Shown: positions 16,938-27,596, numbered from the stretch's first letter. The stretch is 64,000 nt of DNA from Chitinimonas sp. BJYL2 (GCF_027257935.1 NZ_JANZKW010000001.1:496001-560000); one strand, 5' to 3'. The notes: generated by a model not told the origin, from the sequence alone. Numbers and translations: made by a program.

Positions 16938-18368
16938 ATGCATATCCACATCCTTGGCATTTGCGGCACCTTTATGGGCGGCATTGCCCAACTGGCCCGC
17001 GCAGCCGGCCATACCGTGACAGGCTGCGACGCCAACGTCTACCCGCCAATGAGCACCCAGCTGGAGGCGAGCGGTATTGATCTCATTCAAGGCTATGGCA
17101 CCGAACAGATCAAACTGAATCCGGATTTGTTCGTGATCGGCAATGTCGTCAGCCGCGGCAATCCGCTCATGGAAGCCATCCTGAACGCGGGCCTGCCCTA
17201 TGTGTCCGGCCCGCAATGGCTGGCCGAGCACGTGCTACGTGACCCACAGCATCCGAAGTGGGTGCTGGCCGTTGCTGGCACCCATGGGAAGACCACCACC
17301 ACGGCCATGCTGGCCTGGATACTCGACTACGCGGGATTGGCACCGGGCTTTCTGGTTGGTGGCGTACCGGCCAACTTCGGCATTTCCGCACGCATGCCGG
17401 GCGAGCCGCGCCAGGAAGCCGGTGGCCGCTCACCGTTCTTCGTGATTGAAGCTGACGAGTACGACACGGCTTTTTTCGACAAGCGGTCGAAGTTTGTCCA
17501 TTACCAGCCCCGCACAGCCATTCTCAACAATCTGGAATACGACCACGCCGACATCTTTGCGGATGTGGCGGCCATAGAAACCCAGTTCCACCATCTGGTC
17601 CGCACCCTGCCAGGGCAAGGCCTGATCGTGGCCAATGGTCGCGAGGCCGCACTGGATCGTGCGCTGGCCCGCGGATGCTGGACGCCGGTTGAGCGTTTTG
17701 GCGTGGACACCGGCTGGCAGATCGGCACGGTTTACGACGATGGTTTCGAGGTGTTGCTCGACGGCACGCCGCAAGGGCGACTGCACTGGGATCTGCTGGG
17801 CGAGCACAACCAGCTCAATGCCCTGGCTGCGCTGGCAGCGGCGCGCCATGTGGGCGTCAGCCCCGAGATCGCTATAGCGGCCATGCGTGAATTCCGCAGC
17901 GTCAAGCGGCGCATGGAGGTGGTGGGGATGGCGCAGGGCATTACCGTCTATGACGATTTCGCCCATCACCCCACGGCCATCGAGACCACCGTAGCGGGCT
18001 TGCGCCGCAAGGTGGGCGATGCCCGCATCCTGGCTGTGCTGGAACCCCGCTCCAACACCATGAAGCTGGGCACGATGAAATCGCTGTTGCCGGGCAGCCT
18101 CAAGGCTGCCGACCTGGTGTTCTGTTACGCCGGCAAACTGGGCTGGAACCCCGCGGAAGCACTAGCCCCGCTGGGTGAGCAGGCCGTGGTAAGTGACCAG
18201 TTCGATACCTTGCTGGCACGTATCGTGGCGACGGCACGGCCCGGCGACCATATCCTGGTGATGAGCAATGGGGGATTCGAAGGCATCCACCAGAAGCTGC
18301 TGGCCGCACTGGCCGTCTCCGGGCAGGATGCCCCTGCTCGGGACGGACAGGCTTGTTTAGCGGGCTAA
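16938..18368 (+). CDS. mpl: UDP-N-acetylmuramate:L-Ala-gamma-D-Glu-meso-diaminopimelate ligase
   Basis: Mpl recycles peptidoglycan by joining the liberated tripeptide to UDP-MurNAc. I start at ATG 16938, where the conserved N-terminus MHIHILGICGTFMGGIAQLA begins; upstream in-frame codons lie in the promoter. The protein has 476 residues, near the usual ~460. It has the nucleotide fold at the N-terminus, the Mur ligase P-loop AVAGTHGKTTTTAML (~residues 111-125), EADEYDTAFFDKRSKF, which distinguishes Mpl from MurC, and DDFAHHPTAI in the third domain. Its 3' end overlaps the convergent hutG by 12 bp. Confidence 0.96.
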   Translation: MHIHILGICGTFMGGIAQLARAAGHTVTGCDANVYPPMSTQLEASGIDLIQGYGTEQIKLNPDLFVIGNVVSRGNPLMEAILNAGLPYVSGPQWLAEHVLRDPQHPKWVLAVAGTHGKTTTTAMLAWILDYAGLAPGFLVGGVPANFGISARMPGEPRQEAGGRSPFFVIEADEYDTAFFDKRSKFVHYQPRTAILNNLEYDHADIFADVAAIETQFHHLVRTLPGQGLIVANGREAALDRALARGCWTPVERFGVDTGWQIGTVYDDGFEVLLDGTPQGRLHWDLLGEHNQLNALAALAAARHVGVSPEIAIAAMREFRSVKRRMEVVGMAQGITVYDDFAHHPTAIETTVAGLRRKVGDARILAVLEPRSNTMKLGTMKSLLPGSLKAADLVFCYAGKLGWNPAEALAPLGEQAVVSDQFDTLLARIVATARPGDHILVMSNGGFEGIHQKLLAALAVSGQDAPARDGQACLAG

Positions 18369-19295
18369 GCGCCAGACCAGCCTCGCCGCCAGCTTGGCGG
18401 TGAGGTTGTCGTGATCGAAGGCCGGGTTGAACTCGGCCAGATCCGCCAGCTTGAGCTTGCCCGTGGCCTTGATCGCATCGATCAGCGACTCGATCACGCG
18501 CAGTTCCACGCCGCGCACCGCAGGCGCAGACACCCCTGGCGCCACGCTGGCGGGCAGCACATCCAGACAGATGGTGAGGTAGAGCCAGTCCACCTCATCG
18601 GCAAAGAAGGTCAGCGTATCGAGCAGTTCCTCGATGCGCTCGGGCACGCATTCCTCGTCCAGCCGCCATTGCACGCCCAGCTCGTGGGCGCGGTGGAACA
18701 GCGCCTCGGTATTGGCCGGCTCGGCGATGCCGAATACCAGGTAGCGGAACTCGGCATCCTGCTCTTCGCAGGCCTCGGCGATCTGCCGGAACGGCGTGCC
18801 CGAACTGGCTTGTGCGCTGGCACGCAGATCGAAGTGGGCGTCGAGATTGACGATGCCGATACGCGGCTTGCGCCCCAGCAGCTCGGCATGGCGCGCCAGC
18901 CCCAAAAAACTGCCGTAGGCCATTTCATGCCCGCCGCCCAGCACCAGCGGAAAATGCCCGCGACCCAGCAGATCAGCGAGCTGACGTCCCAGCTCGGTCT
19001 GCGCTGCCTCCAGCGCATTGTCTTCACAACGCACGTCGCCTGCGTCGTAAACATGGCCCTCGTGGTGCCAGGCCAGATTGGCCAGCGCCTTGCGGATCAT
19101 CACCGGACCTTCCGCTGCGCCAGGCCGGCCGTGGTTACGGCGTACGCCGGCATCACAAGCAAAGCCCAGCAGGGCCACGCCCGCCGAGGCATCCGCCTGC
19201 AGCGGCTTGATGCGTTCATGCCAGCGACGCGCCAGTGCGCCCTCTTCGGTATCGGTGCGGCCTTGCCAGTGATGCATGTCGGCTGGGGTATACAT
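18357..19295 (-). CDS. hutG: Formimidoylglutamase
   Basis: HutG hydrolyses N-formimino-L-glutamate to glutamate and formamide, the last step of the short histidine pathway. It is a 312-residue member of the ureohydrolase (arginase) family. The binuclear Mn site is visible as LGGGHEMAYG (His), NLDAHFDLR (Asp, His, Asp) and LTICLDVLPASVAPGVSAP (Asp). Similarity to agmatinase is possible, but the hut operon position settles the call. It is the last gene of the minus-strand operon, 42 bp after hutI, and its end overlaps mpl. Confidence 0.94.
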   Translation of the reverse strand: MYTPADMHHWQGRTDTEEGALARRWHERIKPLQADASAGVALLGFACDAGVRRNHGRPGAAEGPVMIRKALANLAWHHEGHVYDAGDVRCEDNALEAAQTELGRQLADLLGRGHFPLVLGGGHEMAYGSFLGLARHAELLGRKPRIGIVNLDAHFDLRASAQASSGTPFRQIAEACEEQDAEFRYLVFGIAEPANTEALFHRAHELGVQWRLDEECVPERIEELLDTLTFFADEVDWLYLTICLDVLPASVAPGVSAPAVRGVELRVIESLIDAIKATGKLKLADLAEFNPAFDHDNLTAKLAARLVWRLAR

Positions 19296-19337
19296 GAGAT
19301 TCTCGCTTTCGGATGCGTGTTGCTATGCCTGTGGGCA

Positions 19338-20558
19338 CTAGCGCGATGCCGGACCCACCATGCGTCCGTTGGACCAGCGCTGCCACAATGGTTCGCCGCC
19401 GAGCCAGTAACACAGCTCGGCCGGACGTTCGATACGCCATAGCGCCAGATCGGCGCGTTTGCCCACGGTGAGCGTACCTACCTCATCCTGCATGCCCAAC
19501 GCCTTGGCAGCATGACGCGTCATGCCGGCCAGTGCTTCTGCCGGCGTCAGGCGGAACAGCGTGCACGCCATGTTCAGTGCCAGCAGCGGGCTGCTGCACG
19601 GTGCCGTGCCGGGGTTGCAATCGGTGGAGACGGCCATGGCCACACCGGCAGCGCGCAGCGCCTCGATAGGGGGCAGCTTGGTCTCGCGCAGGCAATAGAA
19701 GGCTATCGGCAGCAGCACGGCCACTGTGCCATGCGCAGCCATCGCGGCAATACCCTGTTCGTCCAGCCATTCGAGATGATCAGCCGACAAGCCGCCAAGC
19801 CGCGCCGTCAGCTCGGCACCACCGGAATCCGACAGCTGCTCGGCATGCAGCTTGACCGGCAAGCCACGCTGCTGTGCCGCCCGGAACAGGCGCTCGACCT
19901 GATCGCGACTGAAGCCTAGGGTCTCGCAGAAGGCGTCGACCGCGTCGATCAACCCCTCGTCGGCCAGCGGCGCGAGCCAGGCCATGCAAGCATCGATATA
20001 GTCGTCGGCGCGGCCTGCGTACTCGGCCGGCAGCGCATGTGCCGCCAGATAGGTCGTGCGCACCGCGACGTTACGCGCCTCGCCCAGTTGCCGGGCCACG
20101 CGCAGCATCTTGCGCTCGGTCGCGTAGTCGAGGCCGTAGCCGGATTTGATTTCTACCGTCGTCACGCCTTCACGCAGCAGGGCATCGAGCCGGCGCAGGC
20201 TGGCCATGAACAGCTCGGCTTCGCTGGCCGCGCGTGTCGCCGCCACAGTGGAGCGGATGCCACCGCCGGCGCGGGCAATCTCTTCGTAGCTCGCACCATT
20301 GAGTCGCATCTCGAACTCGTTGGCCCGGTCACCGCCGTAGACCAGATGGGTATGGCAGTCGATCAGGCCCGGCGTGAGCCAGCCGCCGTCGCCATCCACT
20401 TCCTCCACCTCGCCCAGCCCGGCCGGCAGATCGGCTTCGTGGCCTAGCCAGGCTATGCGGCCATCGCGGATCAGCAGCGCGCCATCGCGGATGGCACCGT
20501 AATCGGAACCCGCTTCGAGTGTGGCCAGATGCAGATGGCGCAGCAGCGTATCGGCCAC
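19338..20558 (-). CDS. hutI: Imidazolonepropionase
   Basis: HutI opens the ring of imidazolone-5-propanoate to give N-formimino-L-glutamate. It is a 406-residue amidohydrolase, usual length. Metal ligands appear in [18 protein letters not shown] (HxH), in KLHAEQLSD, and as the late Asp in [12 protein letters not shown]. The start codon is GTG (20558), 4 nt after the hutU stop, so the two genes are tightly coupled. Third enzyme of the pathway. Confidence 0.95.
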   Translation of the reverse strand: MADTLLRHLHLATLEAGSDYGAIRDGALLIRDGRIAWLGHEADLPAGLGEVEEVDGDGGWLTPGLIDCHTHLVYGGDRANEFEMRLNGASYEEIARAGGGIRSTVAATRAASEAELFMASLRRLDALLREGVTTVEIKSGYGLDYATERKMLRVARQLGEARNVAVRTTYLAAHALPAEYAGRADDYIDACMAWLAPLADEGLIDAVDAFCETLGFSRDQVERLFRAAQQRGLPVKLHAEQLSDSGGAELTARLGGLSADHLEWLDEQGIAAMAAHGTVAVLLPIAFYCLRETKLPPIEALRAAGVAMAVSTDCNPGTAPCSSPLLALNMACTLFRLTPAEALAGMTRHAAKALGMQDEVGTLTVGKRADLALWRIERPAELCYWLGGEPLWQRWSNGRMVGPASR

Positions 20559-20562
20559 GGGC

Positions 20563-22233
20563 TCAGCCCAGCATCGGCAGGTTCAGCCCCTGCTCGCGGG
20601 CGCAATCCTTGGCGATGTCGTAACCGGCGTCGGCATGACGCATCACGCCGGTGCCGGGGTCGTTCCACAGCACGCGCTCCAGACGGCGGTCGGCTGCCTC
20701 GGTACCGTCACACACAATCACCACGCCGCTGTGCTGCGAGTAGCCCATGCCCACGCCGCCGCCATGGTGCAGCGACACCCAGGTCGCGCCGCCGGCGGTA
20801 TTCAGCAGGGCGTTCAGTAGTGGCCAGTCGGAAACCGCATCGGAGCCGTCCTGCATGCTTTCGGTCTCGCGGTTCGGCGAGGCCACCGAGCCGGAATCGA
20901 GGTGATCGCGGCCGATCACGATGGGCGCCTTGAGTTCGCCAGTGCGCACCATCTCGTTGAACGCCAGCGCCAGACGGTGGCGCTGGCCCAGACCCACCCA
21001 GCAAATCCGCGCCGGCAGGCCCTGGAAAGCGATGCGCTCGCGCGCCATGTCGAGCCAGTTGTGCAGGTGCGCGTCGTCGGGGATCAGTTCCTTGACCTTG
21101 GCATCAGTCTTGTAGATGTCCTCGGGGTCGCCCGACAGCGCCACCCAGCGGAAGGGGCCGATGCCCTTGCAGAACAGGGGGCGGATATAGGCGGGTACAA
21201 AGCCGGGGAAGTCGAAGGCATTCTTCACGCCCTGATCGAGCGCGACCTGGCGGATGTTGTTGCCGTAATCGAGCGTGGCGGCGCCGCGTGCTTGCAGATC
21301 GAGCATCGCCTGCACATGCACGGCCATCGAACGCTTGGCCGCGTCGGCCACGGCTTGCGGATTGGCCTGCTGCTGTTCGCGCCACTGCGCCACGTTCCAG
21401 TCTTGCGGCAGGTAGCCATGCACCGGGTCGTGCGCGCTGGTCTGATCCGTCACCACATCCGGCGTGATGTTGCGTTTGACCAGCTCGGGGAACACATCCG
21501 CCGCATTGCCCAGCAAACCGATCGACACCGGCTTGCCGGCCGCCTTGGCCTCGGCCAGCATGGCCAGCGCTTCATCAAGCGTGCGGGCCTTCTTGTCGAG
21601 GTAACGGGTGCGCAGACGGAAGTCGATGCGGGTTTCGTCGCATTCGACGGCAATCATGCTGAAGCCAGCCATGGTCGCGGCCAGCGGCTGTGCGCCGCCC
21701 ATGCCCCCGAGACCGCCAGTCAGAATCCAGCGGCCCTTGGGTTCACCGTTGAAATGCTGGTTGGCGACGGCGAAGAAGGTTTCGTACGTACCCTGCACGA
21801 TGCCCTGGGTGCCGATATAGATCCACGAGCCGGCCGTCATCTGGCCGTACATCATCAGGCCCTTTTTATCGAGCTCGTTGAAGTGATCCCAGTTGGCCCA
21901 GGCCGGCACCAGGTTCGAGTTGGCCAGCAGTACGCGCGGGGCATCAGCATGTGTGCGGAACACACCCACCGGCTTGCCCGACTGGATCAACAGGGTTTCG
22001 TCATCATTCAGCGTCTTCAGCGAAGCCAGAATCTGGTCAAAACACGCCCAGTTTCGCGCGGCACGGCCGATGCCGCCGTACACGACCAGTGCCTGCGGGT
22101 GCTCGGCGACTTCGGGGTCGAGGTTGTTCTGGATCATGCGGTAAGCGGCTTCGGTGAGCCAGCTCTTGCAAGTCAGCTGGCTGCCACGCGGCGCGCGGAT
22201 CACGCGGCTGGGGTCGAGGCGGGAATCGTTCAT
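20563..22233 (-). CDS. hutU: Urocanate hydratase
   Basis: HutU adds water to urocanate to form imidazolone propionate using tightly bound NAD+ as electrophile. ATG 22233 follows a GGAG site by 7 nt, giving 556 residues, the family norm. Conserved stretches include [31 protein letters not shown] (NAD binding) and [14 protein letters not shown]. Near the C-terminus [15 protein letters not shown] is diagnostic. It lies between hutC and hutI in the operon. Confidence 0.96.
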   Translation of the reverse strand: MNDSRLDPSRVIRAPRGSQLTCKSWLTEAAYRMIQNNLDPEVAEHPQALVVYGGIGRAARNWACFDQILASLKTLNDDETLLIQSGKPVGVFRTHADAPRVLLANSNLVPAWANWDHFNELDKKGLMMYGQMTAGSWIYIGTQGIVQGTYETFFAVANQHFNGEPKGRWILTGGLGGMGGAQPLAATMAGFSMIAVECDETRIDFRLRTRYLDKKARTLDEALAMLAEAKAAGKPVSIGLLGNAADVFPELVKRNITPDVVTDQTSAHDPVHGYLPQDWNVAQWREQQQANPQAVADAAKRSMAVHVQAMLDLQARGAATLDYGNNIRQVALDQGVKNAFDFPGFVPAYIRPLFCKGIGPFRWVALSGDPEDIYKTDAKVKELIPDDAHLHNWLDMARERIAFQGLPARICWVGLGQRHRLALAFNEMVRTGELKAPIVIGRDHLDSGSVASPNRETESMQDGSDAVSDWPLLNALLNTAGGATWVSLHHGGGVGMGYSQHSGVVIVCDGTEAADRRLERVLWNDPGTGVMRHADAGYDIAKDCAREQGLNLPMLG

Positions 22234-22251
22234 GGGGATCTCCAATGAAGG

Positions 22252-22947
22252 TCAGAACCAGCCGCTGAACTGGTAGCGTCCAGCGGGGTGATAAAGCTTG
22301 GCCACGCTGGCCACTTGCCCGTTCGAATAGGTACGGCGGTGCAGCACCAGACAGGGTTCGTCCTTATCCATGCTTAGCTTGGCGCGGATGCCGCGGTCGG
22401 GCCGGCGCGCTTCGATGCGGTATTCCACACGCGACAAGGGTGCGGCGCGCATCAGGTATTCGTTCGGCGTGGTGCTCGCGTAGTCCTGTTTGAGGTAATC
22501 GGGCGCCAAAACCGGGTTGACCCAGCGCTCTTCGAGCTGGATCGGCAGCTCGTTTTCGAAGTGCAGGATCAGCGAGTGGAAGATCGTCGAGCCGACATCC
22601 ACACCCAGCTCCTGCGCCAGTGCGGCATCGGCCTTCACGCTGCCCACCTTCAACGGCGTCGCGCGGTGCGCATGGCCACGGGCGCGGATTTCCTCGGCAA
22701 TGGAGCGGATCGCCACCAGCGTGCTCTGGTACTTGGTGGCGGCCACAAAGGTGCCCGCGCCTTGGCTGCGCGTGAGTACGCCTTCGGCTGCCAGTTCGCG
22801 CACGGCGCGGTTCACGGTCATCCGTGCCACGCCGAAGCGGCGTACCAGCTCGGGTTCGCTGGGCACCTGGTCACCGGCGCGCCAGATACCGGCATGGATT
22901 TCGCCGAGGATGTAGTCCTTGATCTGCTGGTAGGCCGGTGTGCTCAT
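22252..22947 (-). CDS. hutC: Histidine utilisation repressor (GntR/HutC family)
   Basis: HutC represses the hut operon and is released by urocanate. The 231-residue protein starts at ATG 22947 (MSTPAYQQIKDYILGEI), 7 nt after the hutH stop. The N-terminal GntR winged helix spans about 1-70 (VPSEPELVRRFGVARMTVNR); the UTRA effector domain follows (GSTIFHSLILHFENELPIQLEERWVN). It sits inside the operon between hutH and hutU, so it represses its own synthesis. A matching operator is at 24537-24548. It is a paralogue of the GlcNAc regulator at 40503-41249. Confidence 0.93.
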   Translation of the reverse strand: MSTPAYQQIKDYILGEIHAGIWRAGDQVPSEPELVRRFGVARMTVNRAVRELAAEGVLTRSQGAGTFVAATKYQSTLVAIRSIAEEIRARGHAHRATPLKVGSVKADAALAQELGVDVGSTIFHSLILHFENELPIQLEERWVNPVLAPDYLKQDYASTTPNEYLMRAAPLSRVEYRIEARRPDRGIRAKLSMDKDEPCLVLHRRTYSNGQVASVAKLYHPAGRYQFSGWF

Positions 22948-22954
22948 GGTGGTG

Positions 22955-24484
22955 TCAGCGTTGGGATTCAAACGTCAGCGGGGCGATCTGCGCAAACGCG
23001 CCTTCACGCACCAGGGCCGCAATCGCACTGATATCGGGCGCGAAATAGCGGTCGATGTCGTAATGCGGCACGTGGCGGCGGATCAGGTCCATGGCCGGCT
23101 GCAGCTGCGGCGAGGTCGCATGCGGTGCGCGCAGGTCCACGCCCTGGGCGGCGGCCAGCAGTTCAATCGCAAGGATGTGTGCGACGTTGTCGACAATCTC
23201 GCCGAGCTTGCGTGCGGCAAAGGTCGCCATCGACACATGGTCTTCCTGATTGGCGCTGGTGGGCAGGCTATCCACACTGGCCGGATGGGCTAGGGTCTTG
23301 TTCTCGCTGGCGAGGGCTGCGGCGGTGACGTGCGCGATCATGAAGCCCGAGTTCACGCCGCCATCCTTGACCAGGAACGGTGGCAGGCCCGACAGCGTGG
23401 CGTCGATCAGCAGTGCGATGCGGCGCTCGGCCAGTGCGCCGATTTCGGAGGTGACGATGCCCAGCATATCGGCCGCAAACGCCACCGGCTCCGCGTGGAA
23501 ATTGCCGCCAGACAGCACTTCTTCGGTCTCGGCAAAAATCAGTGGGTTATCGGATACCGCATCGGCTTCGCGCAGCAGCACGGTGGCCGCATGGCGGATC
23601 TGGTCCAGACATGCGCCCATCACCTGTGGCTGGCAGCGCAGGCTGTAAGGGTCCTGCACCTTTTCGCAGCCCTTGTGGCTGGCATTGATGGCCGAATCCT
23701 TGAGCAGGGCGCGGTAAGCAGCGGCAACGTCGATCTGGCCTGGATGGCCGCGGAGCTGGTGAATACGGTCGTCGAACGGCGTGACCGAGCCGGCAGCAGC
23801 ATCGACGCTCAGTGCGCCCGAAACCAATGCAGTCTGGAAGACGGTTTCGATCTCGAACATATGCGCCAGCGCCAAAGCGGTGGATGCCTGTGTGCCGTTG
23901 AGCAGCGCCAGACCTTCCTTGGCGGCCAGACCCATCGGCGCCAGACCCACGCGCGCCAAGCCCTCGGTGGCCGGGCGCCATGCGCCATCGAGCCAGACTT
24001 CGCCGATGCCCAGCAGCACCGCGCTCATATGCGCCAGCGGTGCCAGATCACCCGAGGCACCCACCGAACCCTTGACCGGAATGCGCGGCAGAATGTCGGC
24101 GTTCAATAGCTTGAACAGCGCCTGCAGCACTTCGAGGCGGATGCCCGAGAAACCGCGACCCATGCTCGACAGCTTGAGCGTCATCAGGATGCGCACCACC
24201 GGCAGCGACATCGGCTCACCCACGCCCACGGCGTGCGACAGCACCAGATTCTTCTGCAGCAGTTCGAGCTGATCGTGCGGGATATGCGTGGAGGCGAGGC
24301 GGCCAAAGCCAGTGTTGATGCCATAGGCCGGCGCACCGCGTGCGGCAATGGCCGCAACGGCACGGCTGCTGGCTTCGATGGCCGGGATGGCCGCGGGATC
24401 AAGCACCACTTCAACCCCACCGCGCGAGATGGTGCGCAGCTGGGCAAGCGTCAGATGACCGGGGGTAAGGGTCAGGCGGGACAT
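22955..24484 (-). CDS. hutH: Histidine ammonia-lyase
   Basis: HutH removes ammonia from histidine to form urocanate, the first step of the pathway. ATG 24484 has AGGAA 5 nt upstream and gives 509 residues, the normal size; upstream codons would run through the operator. The self-forming MIO electrophile is at Ala143-Ser144-Gly145 in [15 protein letters not shown]. Conserved YGINTGFG (~residues 54-61) and the QDPYSLRC-type motif ([16 protein letters not shown]) are present. It is the first gene of hutHCUIG. Confidence 0.96.
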   Translation of the reverse strand: MSRLTLTPGHLTLAQLRTISRGGVEVVLDPAAIPAIEASSRAVAAIAARGAPAYGINTGFGRLASTHIPHDQLELLQKNLVLSHAVGVGEPMSLPVVRILMTLKLSSMGRGFSGIRLEVLQALFKLLNADILPRIPVKGSVGASGDLAPLAHMSAVLLGIGEVWLDGAWRPATEGLARVGLAPMGLAAKEGLALLNGTQASTALALAHMFEIETVFQTALVSGALSVDAAAGSVTPFDDRIHQLRGHPGQIDVAAAYRALLKDSAINASHKGCEKVQDPYSLRCQPQVMGACLDQIRHAATVLLREADAVSDNPLIFAETEEVLSGGNFHAEPVAFAADMLGIVTSEIGALAERRIALLIDATLSGLPPFLVKDGGVNSGFMIAHVTAAALASENKTLAHPASVDSLPTSANQEDHVSMATFAARKLGEIVDNVAHILAIELLAAAQGVDLRAPHATSPQLQPAMDLIRRHVPHYDIDRYFAPDISAIAALVREGAFAQIAPLTFESQR

Positions 24485-24536
24485 GGGCGTTCCTGTGGCG
24501 TGGTCTATCAACAGGCCCAAGATTACGCGCATCGAT

Positions 24537-24548
24537 TTGTATAGACAA
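24537..24548 (-). promoter_or_regulatory. HutC-type operator overlapping the hut promoter
   Basis: The 12-bp near-palindrome TTGTATAGACAA (minus strand TTGTCTATACAA) matches the form of GntR/HutC-family operators (GT-x-TA-x-AC core). It lies about 53 bp upstream of hutH ATG. Its TATACA on the minus strand can act as the -10 box, so repressor binding would block RNA polymerase. A weaker second half-match, TGGTCTATCA, is at 24501-24510, between this site and the start codon. Confidence 0.7.
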
Positions 24549-24634
24549 GTTGTGCTGCAACATCGCCTAACCTGCCTTGGCACAGGGAGCGATCAGGGAC
24601 AGGCAATACAGCGCAGCAAGATGAGCGCAGCAGG

Positions 24635-25264
24635 TCAGCCCGGCAGCGTGCCCTTACTCGCCGCCAGCTCCGCTCTGGCTGCTGTAATCACGCGCACAGC
24701 CGAACGGATCAGCAGACTGACCAGCGCGGCTGCGATCAGGATGTCGGGCCAGCCGGACCCTGTTGCCCAGACCGCGCCGGCGGCCAGCAGGACGGCAAGA
24801 TTCGACGCAATATCATTGCGCGAACACTCCCAGACCGAACTCATGTTGACGTCTTCATGCCGATGGCGCCAAAGCAGATAAAGGCATGCCGAATTGGCAG
24901 CGAGCCCCACAAGGCTGAACAGGCCCATTTCATCAAACGCCGGCAGGGTCGGCGTGACGAGTTTGAAGCCGATCTGGACCACCACCGCCATGGCCGCCAG
25001 CAGGATCAGCACGCCTTTGAACAGCGCCACCCTGGCCTTGGTGGCCGGACCTCTGGAGACCGCATACAGGCTCAGGCCATAGGTCAGTGCATCACCCAGG
25101 TTATCCAGGCTATCCGAGAGCAGGGCGGATGACGCCGAATGCAGCGCGGCCAGCAAGATCACCACAAACATCGTTGCGTTGATCGCCAGTACCGCCTGTA
25201 AGGTACCCCGCTGCCTTTCACGCAGGCGATCCAGCGAGCAATCGTTATTGCAGCAACCACTCAT
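24635..25264 (-). CDS. Cation diffusion facilitator-like transporter (short form)
   Basis: This 209-residue membrane protein has about six helices and resembles the membrane part of CDF metal exporters. The TM2 site reads LLSDSLDNLGDALTYGLSLY. The TM5 site reads ECSRNDIASNLAVLLAA, where Cys stands near the usual His of HxxxD, so metal preference may differ from zinc. The N-terminus starts MSGCCNNDCS, a Cys-rich stretch that may bind a soft metal. The cytoplasmic C-terminal domain of classical CDF proteins is missing. It is a monocistronic gene between hut and the AsmA-like gene. Confidence 0.8.
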   Translation of the reverse strand: MSGCCNNDCSLDRLRERQRGTLQAVLAINATMFVVILLAALHSASSALLSDSLDNLGDALTYGLSLYAVSRGPATKARVALFKGVLILLAAMAVVVQIGFKLVTPTLPAFDEMGLFSLVGLAANSACLYLLWRHRHEDVNMSSVWECSRNDIASNLAVLLAAGAVWATGSGWPDILIAAALVSLLIRSAVRVITAARAELAASKGTLPG

Positions 25265-25329
25265 GTCGCACCTCGTTCATGTAGCTTGGGATGGGCATTG
25301 CCCCAGTTACCCCGGGTACCCCAGTTGCA

Positions 25330-27450
25330 CTAGCGTGCAGCGGGCTTGCCCAGCAGTTTCTCGCGCAGGGCGCGGGTATCCACCCGGTACGCCGGGTCTG
25401 CCAGCGGACCGCTGATGTCGATGGGGACGGTCACGCCCTTGAGTGCATCAAACTCGGGAACCCCGCTGCCACCTCGCACAGTCGCATTGAGCAGATAGTT
25501 GATCTCGCCACGACCAATATCCACGCCACCCGCACCATCCAGGCTGAGATAAGGGGAGCGGATCTTGAGGTCACGGCTTTCCGCTACGCCATCCTTGACC
25601 ACAAAGCGGGCGCTCAGATCGGAAAAGCGGGTGCCACGGCCATTCTGCACCTGCACCATATCCCCCGTGAGCGCAGCCAGATTGCGCCGCAAGCCGCGCA
25701 GGATGTCGCCCACATCCAGCCCCTCGATCGCACCATGGCTGACCATCAGGTCGATCCGCCCGCTCAAGCCTTGGCGCGCTGCCGCGAGGCTGGTCGCATC
25801 GGTCGTGAGATCAAGGTTGAGATTGCCACGGCCGTACAGGCGATCAATCCCGAACACGTCGGACATCAGCGCCGCCACTTCCATACCCTGCAGCGTTTGT
25901 GCCAAGTGCAGGCGCGGGCTCTTGCCCCCGTTGAGCAGCAGCCGGCCCTTGAGCTGACCGCCGTAGATATCCGCCGACAAGGGCTCCAGCAGCACCTGCT
26001 TGCGGGCGGCTTCGATATGGGTTTGCAGATTGAATACCCGGAAGGCCCCCACCTGCAGCTCGCCCAGTTTGAGATCACCACGGGCATTGAGGCCGTTGAG
26101 CCAGTCTACGGGCCAGGCTTGCGCGGGGTCGATGCGGGGCGTCTCGGTGGCCGCAGGCAGATACGGGCTCAGGTCCAGCTTGGCCAGATCCAGGCCGAAG
26201 GCATAACGCGTATCCACAAAGTCTTCGAGCGAGAACTGTGCCTTGATGGGTGCGCCGTCGAGCTTGCCCTGCCCTTCCCAGTCAAAACGTTCGCGCGCCA
26301 GATCCACGGCGGCGCGGCCCTCCATGACCAACCGGATGGCACCGCCGGGCAAGGCACGATGCCGATAGGCACCGCTCAGCGCCAGTCCTTCCAGCGCCAG
26401 TTTCTCCCACTCGCTGATACGCAGGGGGCTATCGATATCCAGTTCAGCGTTATGGAGATCATCCAGCAGCTTGATCTTGAGGTGCGCGCGGTCGGCATAC
26501 AGACTGCCCTCAGCATCGGCTGCCAGCTTGGCCAGATCCAGCTTGCCCGCAATTTCCGAACGCGCGCTCTTGATACCGAATTCGGCGACCACCTGCCCGG
26601 TGGATAGACCACCCTCGCCACCGCGCAGGGCCGGGGTCTTGATCAGCGCCTGCCAGCGCTGATCCGCGCGTTGCGCCGTGGCATGCGCTGCGGCGTTGAT
26701 CAGCTTGCCTCGCCAGGGCAAGGCAGCCAGACTCAGGTCGCCAGTCAGATCAAACCGGCCATCATGCCACTCGGGTGTTTCTGCACTGATGGCCAGCCGG
26801 AACCCCTGCAAGCTGGCAGTCAGCCGCTCCCGATCCACCGCGAGCCGGCTATCGAGCCGCAGATCACCCGACCACTCCGGGGCACTGACACGGCCCACCG
26901 CACTGAGCGCACCATGTTCGCCTTCCGGCTCCAGCGCATGTAGCTCCAGTTCGCGCAGGCGGATCACCTCACCAGATGCATCACGCCAGTTGAGCGAGGC
27001 ATTGACCAGATCAACGCGCTCACCCAGCCAGTGCAGGCGCTGCTGGCGGGGTCGCCGGGTCAGCAGATCATCACAGCTGAGGGTGCCATCGGGCATGACC
27101 TGCACATTGAGCGCCAAACCTTCGATGCGTGCATCCACCAGCCCCAGCTTGCCACCGAAAAGTCCTGCCCAACCCAGTGAGAACCGGGCGCTCTCCCAGC
27201 GTGCAAACAGGGCGCGGCCATCCGGCTCGCTCACGGTCAGGGCATCAAGGGTGATACCCGGTCTTGGCAGCAAGGCAATGCGCAGGCCATCGACCGTGAC
27301 CTTGCGGCCCAGAGAGGCGCTGGCATCGGCGGCCAGCTGGTTGCCGAGCGTGCGGAAGTTGATCAGCGGCAAAGCGGCGATCAGCAGCAGGGCGATACCC
27401 AGCCAGAGCAGCGGACGGCGCAGACGCCGGGGCAGTTGTTGAATCGGCAT
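25330..27450 (-). CDS. AsmA family protein
   Basis: This large envelope protein has 706 residues from ATG 27450 (MPIQQLPRRLRRPLLWLGIALLL), where an N-terminal membrane anchor starts. The rest is a long beta-rich periplasmic region of the AsmA/TamB-like type: FRTLGNQLAADASASLGRKVTVDGL after the anchor, and near the C-terminus VSHGAIEGLDVGDILRGLRRNLA followed by FSDLSARFVVKDGVAESRDL, typical AsmA C-domain text. AsmA-like proteins are bridge-like lipid transfer candidates between inner and outer membranes; the exact cargo is not known. Monocistronic. Confidence 0.88.
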   Translation of the reverse strand: MPIQQLPRRLRRPLLWLGIALLLIAALPLINFRTLGNQLAADASASLGRKVTVDGLRIALLPRPGITLDALTVSEPDGRALFARWESARFSLGWAGLFGGKLGLVDARIEGLALNVQVMPDGTLSCDDLLTRRPRQQRLHWLGERVDLVNASLNWRDASGEVIRLRELELHALEPEGEHGALSAVGRVSAPEWSGDLRLDSRLAVDRERLTASLQGFRLAISAETPEWHDGRFDLTGDLSLAALPWRGKLINAAAHATAQRADQRWQALIKTPALRGGEGGLSTGQVVAEFGIKSARSEIAGKLDLAKLAADAEGSLYADRAHLKIKLLDDLHNAELDIDSPLRISEWEKLALEGLALSGAYRHRALPGGAIRLVMEGRAAVDLARERFDWEGQGKLDGAPIKAQFSLEDFVDTRYAFGLDLAKLDLSPYLPAATETPRIDPAQAWPVDWLNGLNARGDLKLGELQVGAFRVFNLQTHIEAARKQVLLEPLSADIYGGQLKGRLLLNGGKSPRLHLAQTLQGMEVAALMSDVFGIDRLYGRGNLNLDLTTDATSLAAARQGLSGRIDLMVSHGAIEGLDVGDILRGLRRNLAALTGDMVQVQNGRGTRFSDLSARFVVKDGVAESRDLKIRSPYLSLDGAGGVDIGRGEINYLLNATVRGGSGVPEFDALKGVTVPIDISGPLADPAYRVDTRALREKLLGKPAAR

Positions 27451-27596
27451 GCGCGGATTATTCCAGCCGGGGGCAAACAGGGAAACCTCGGCAGCATAAC
27501 TTGTTCGGGCACGGCCAGTGGCAGCGGGATATATCACGAATGCCCGCCGGGCCTTGCTACCATCGCTCACCCTTGTTCTCTACTGCGAGCCCGATC

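Noticed and set aside
20902-22248. 448-residue plus-strand open frame opposite hutU
   Set aside because: Antisense to a highly conserved enzyme; no recognisable domain or ribosome-binding site.
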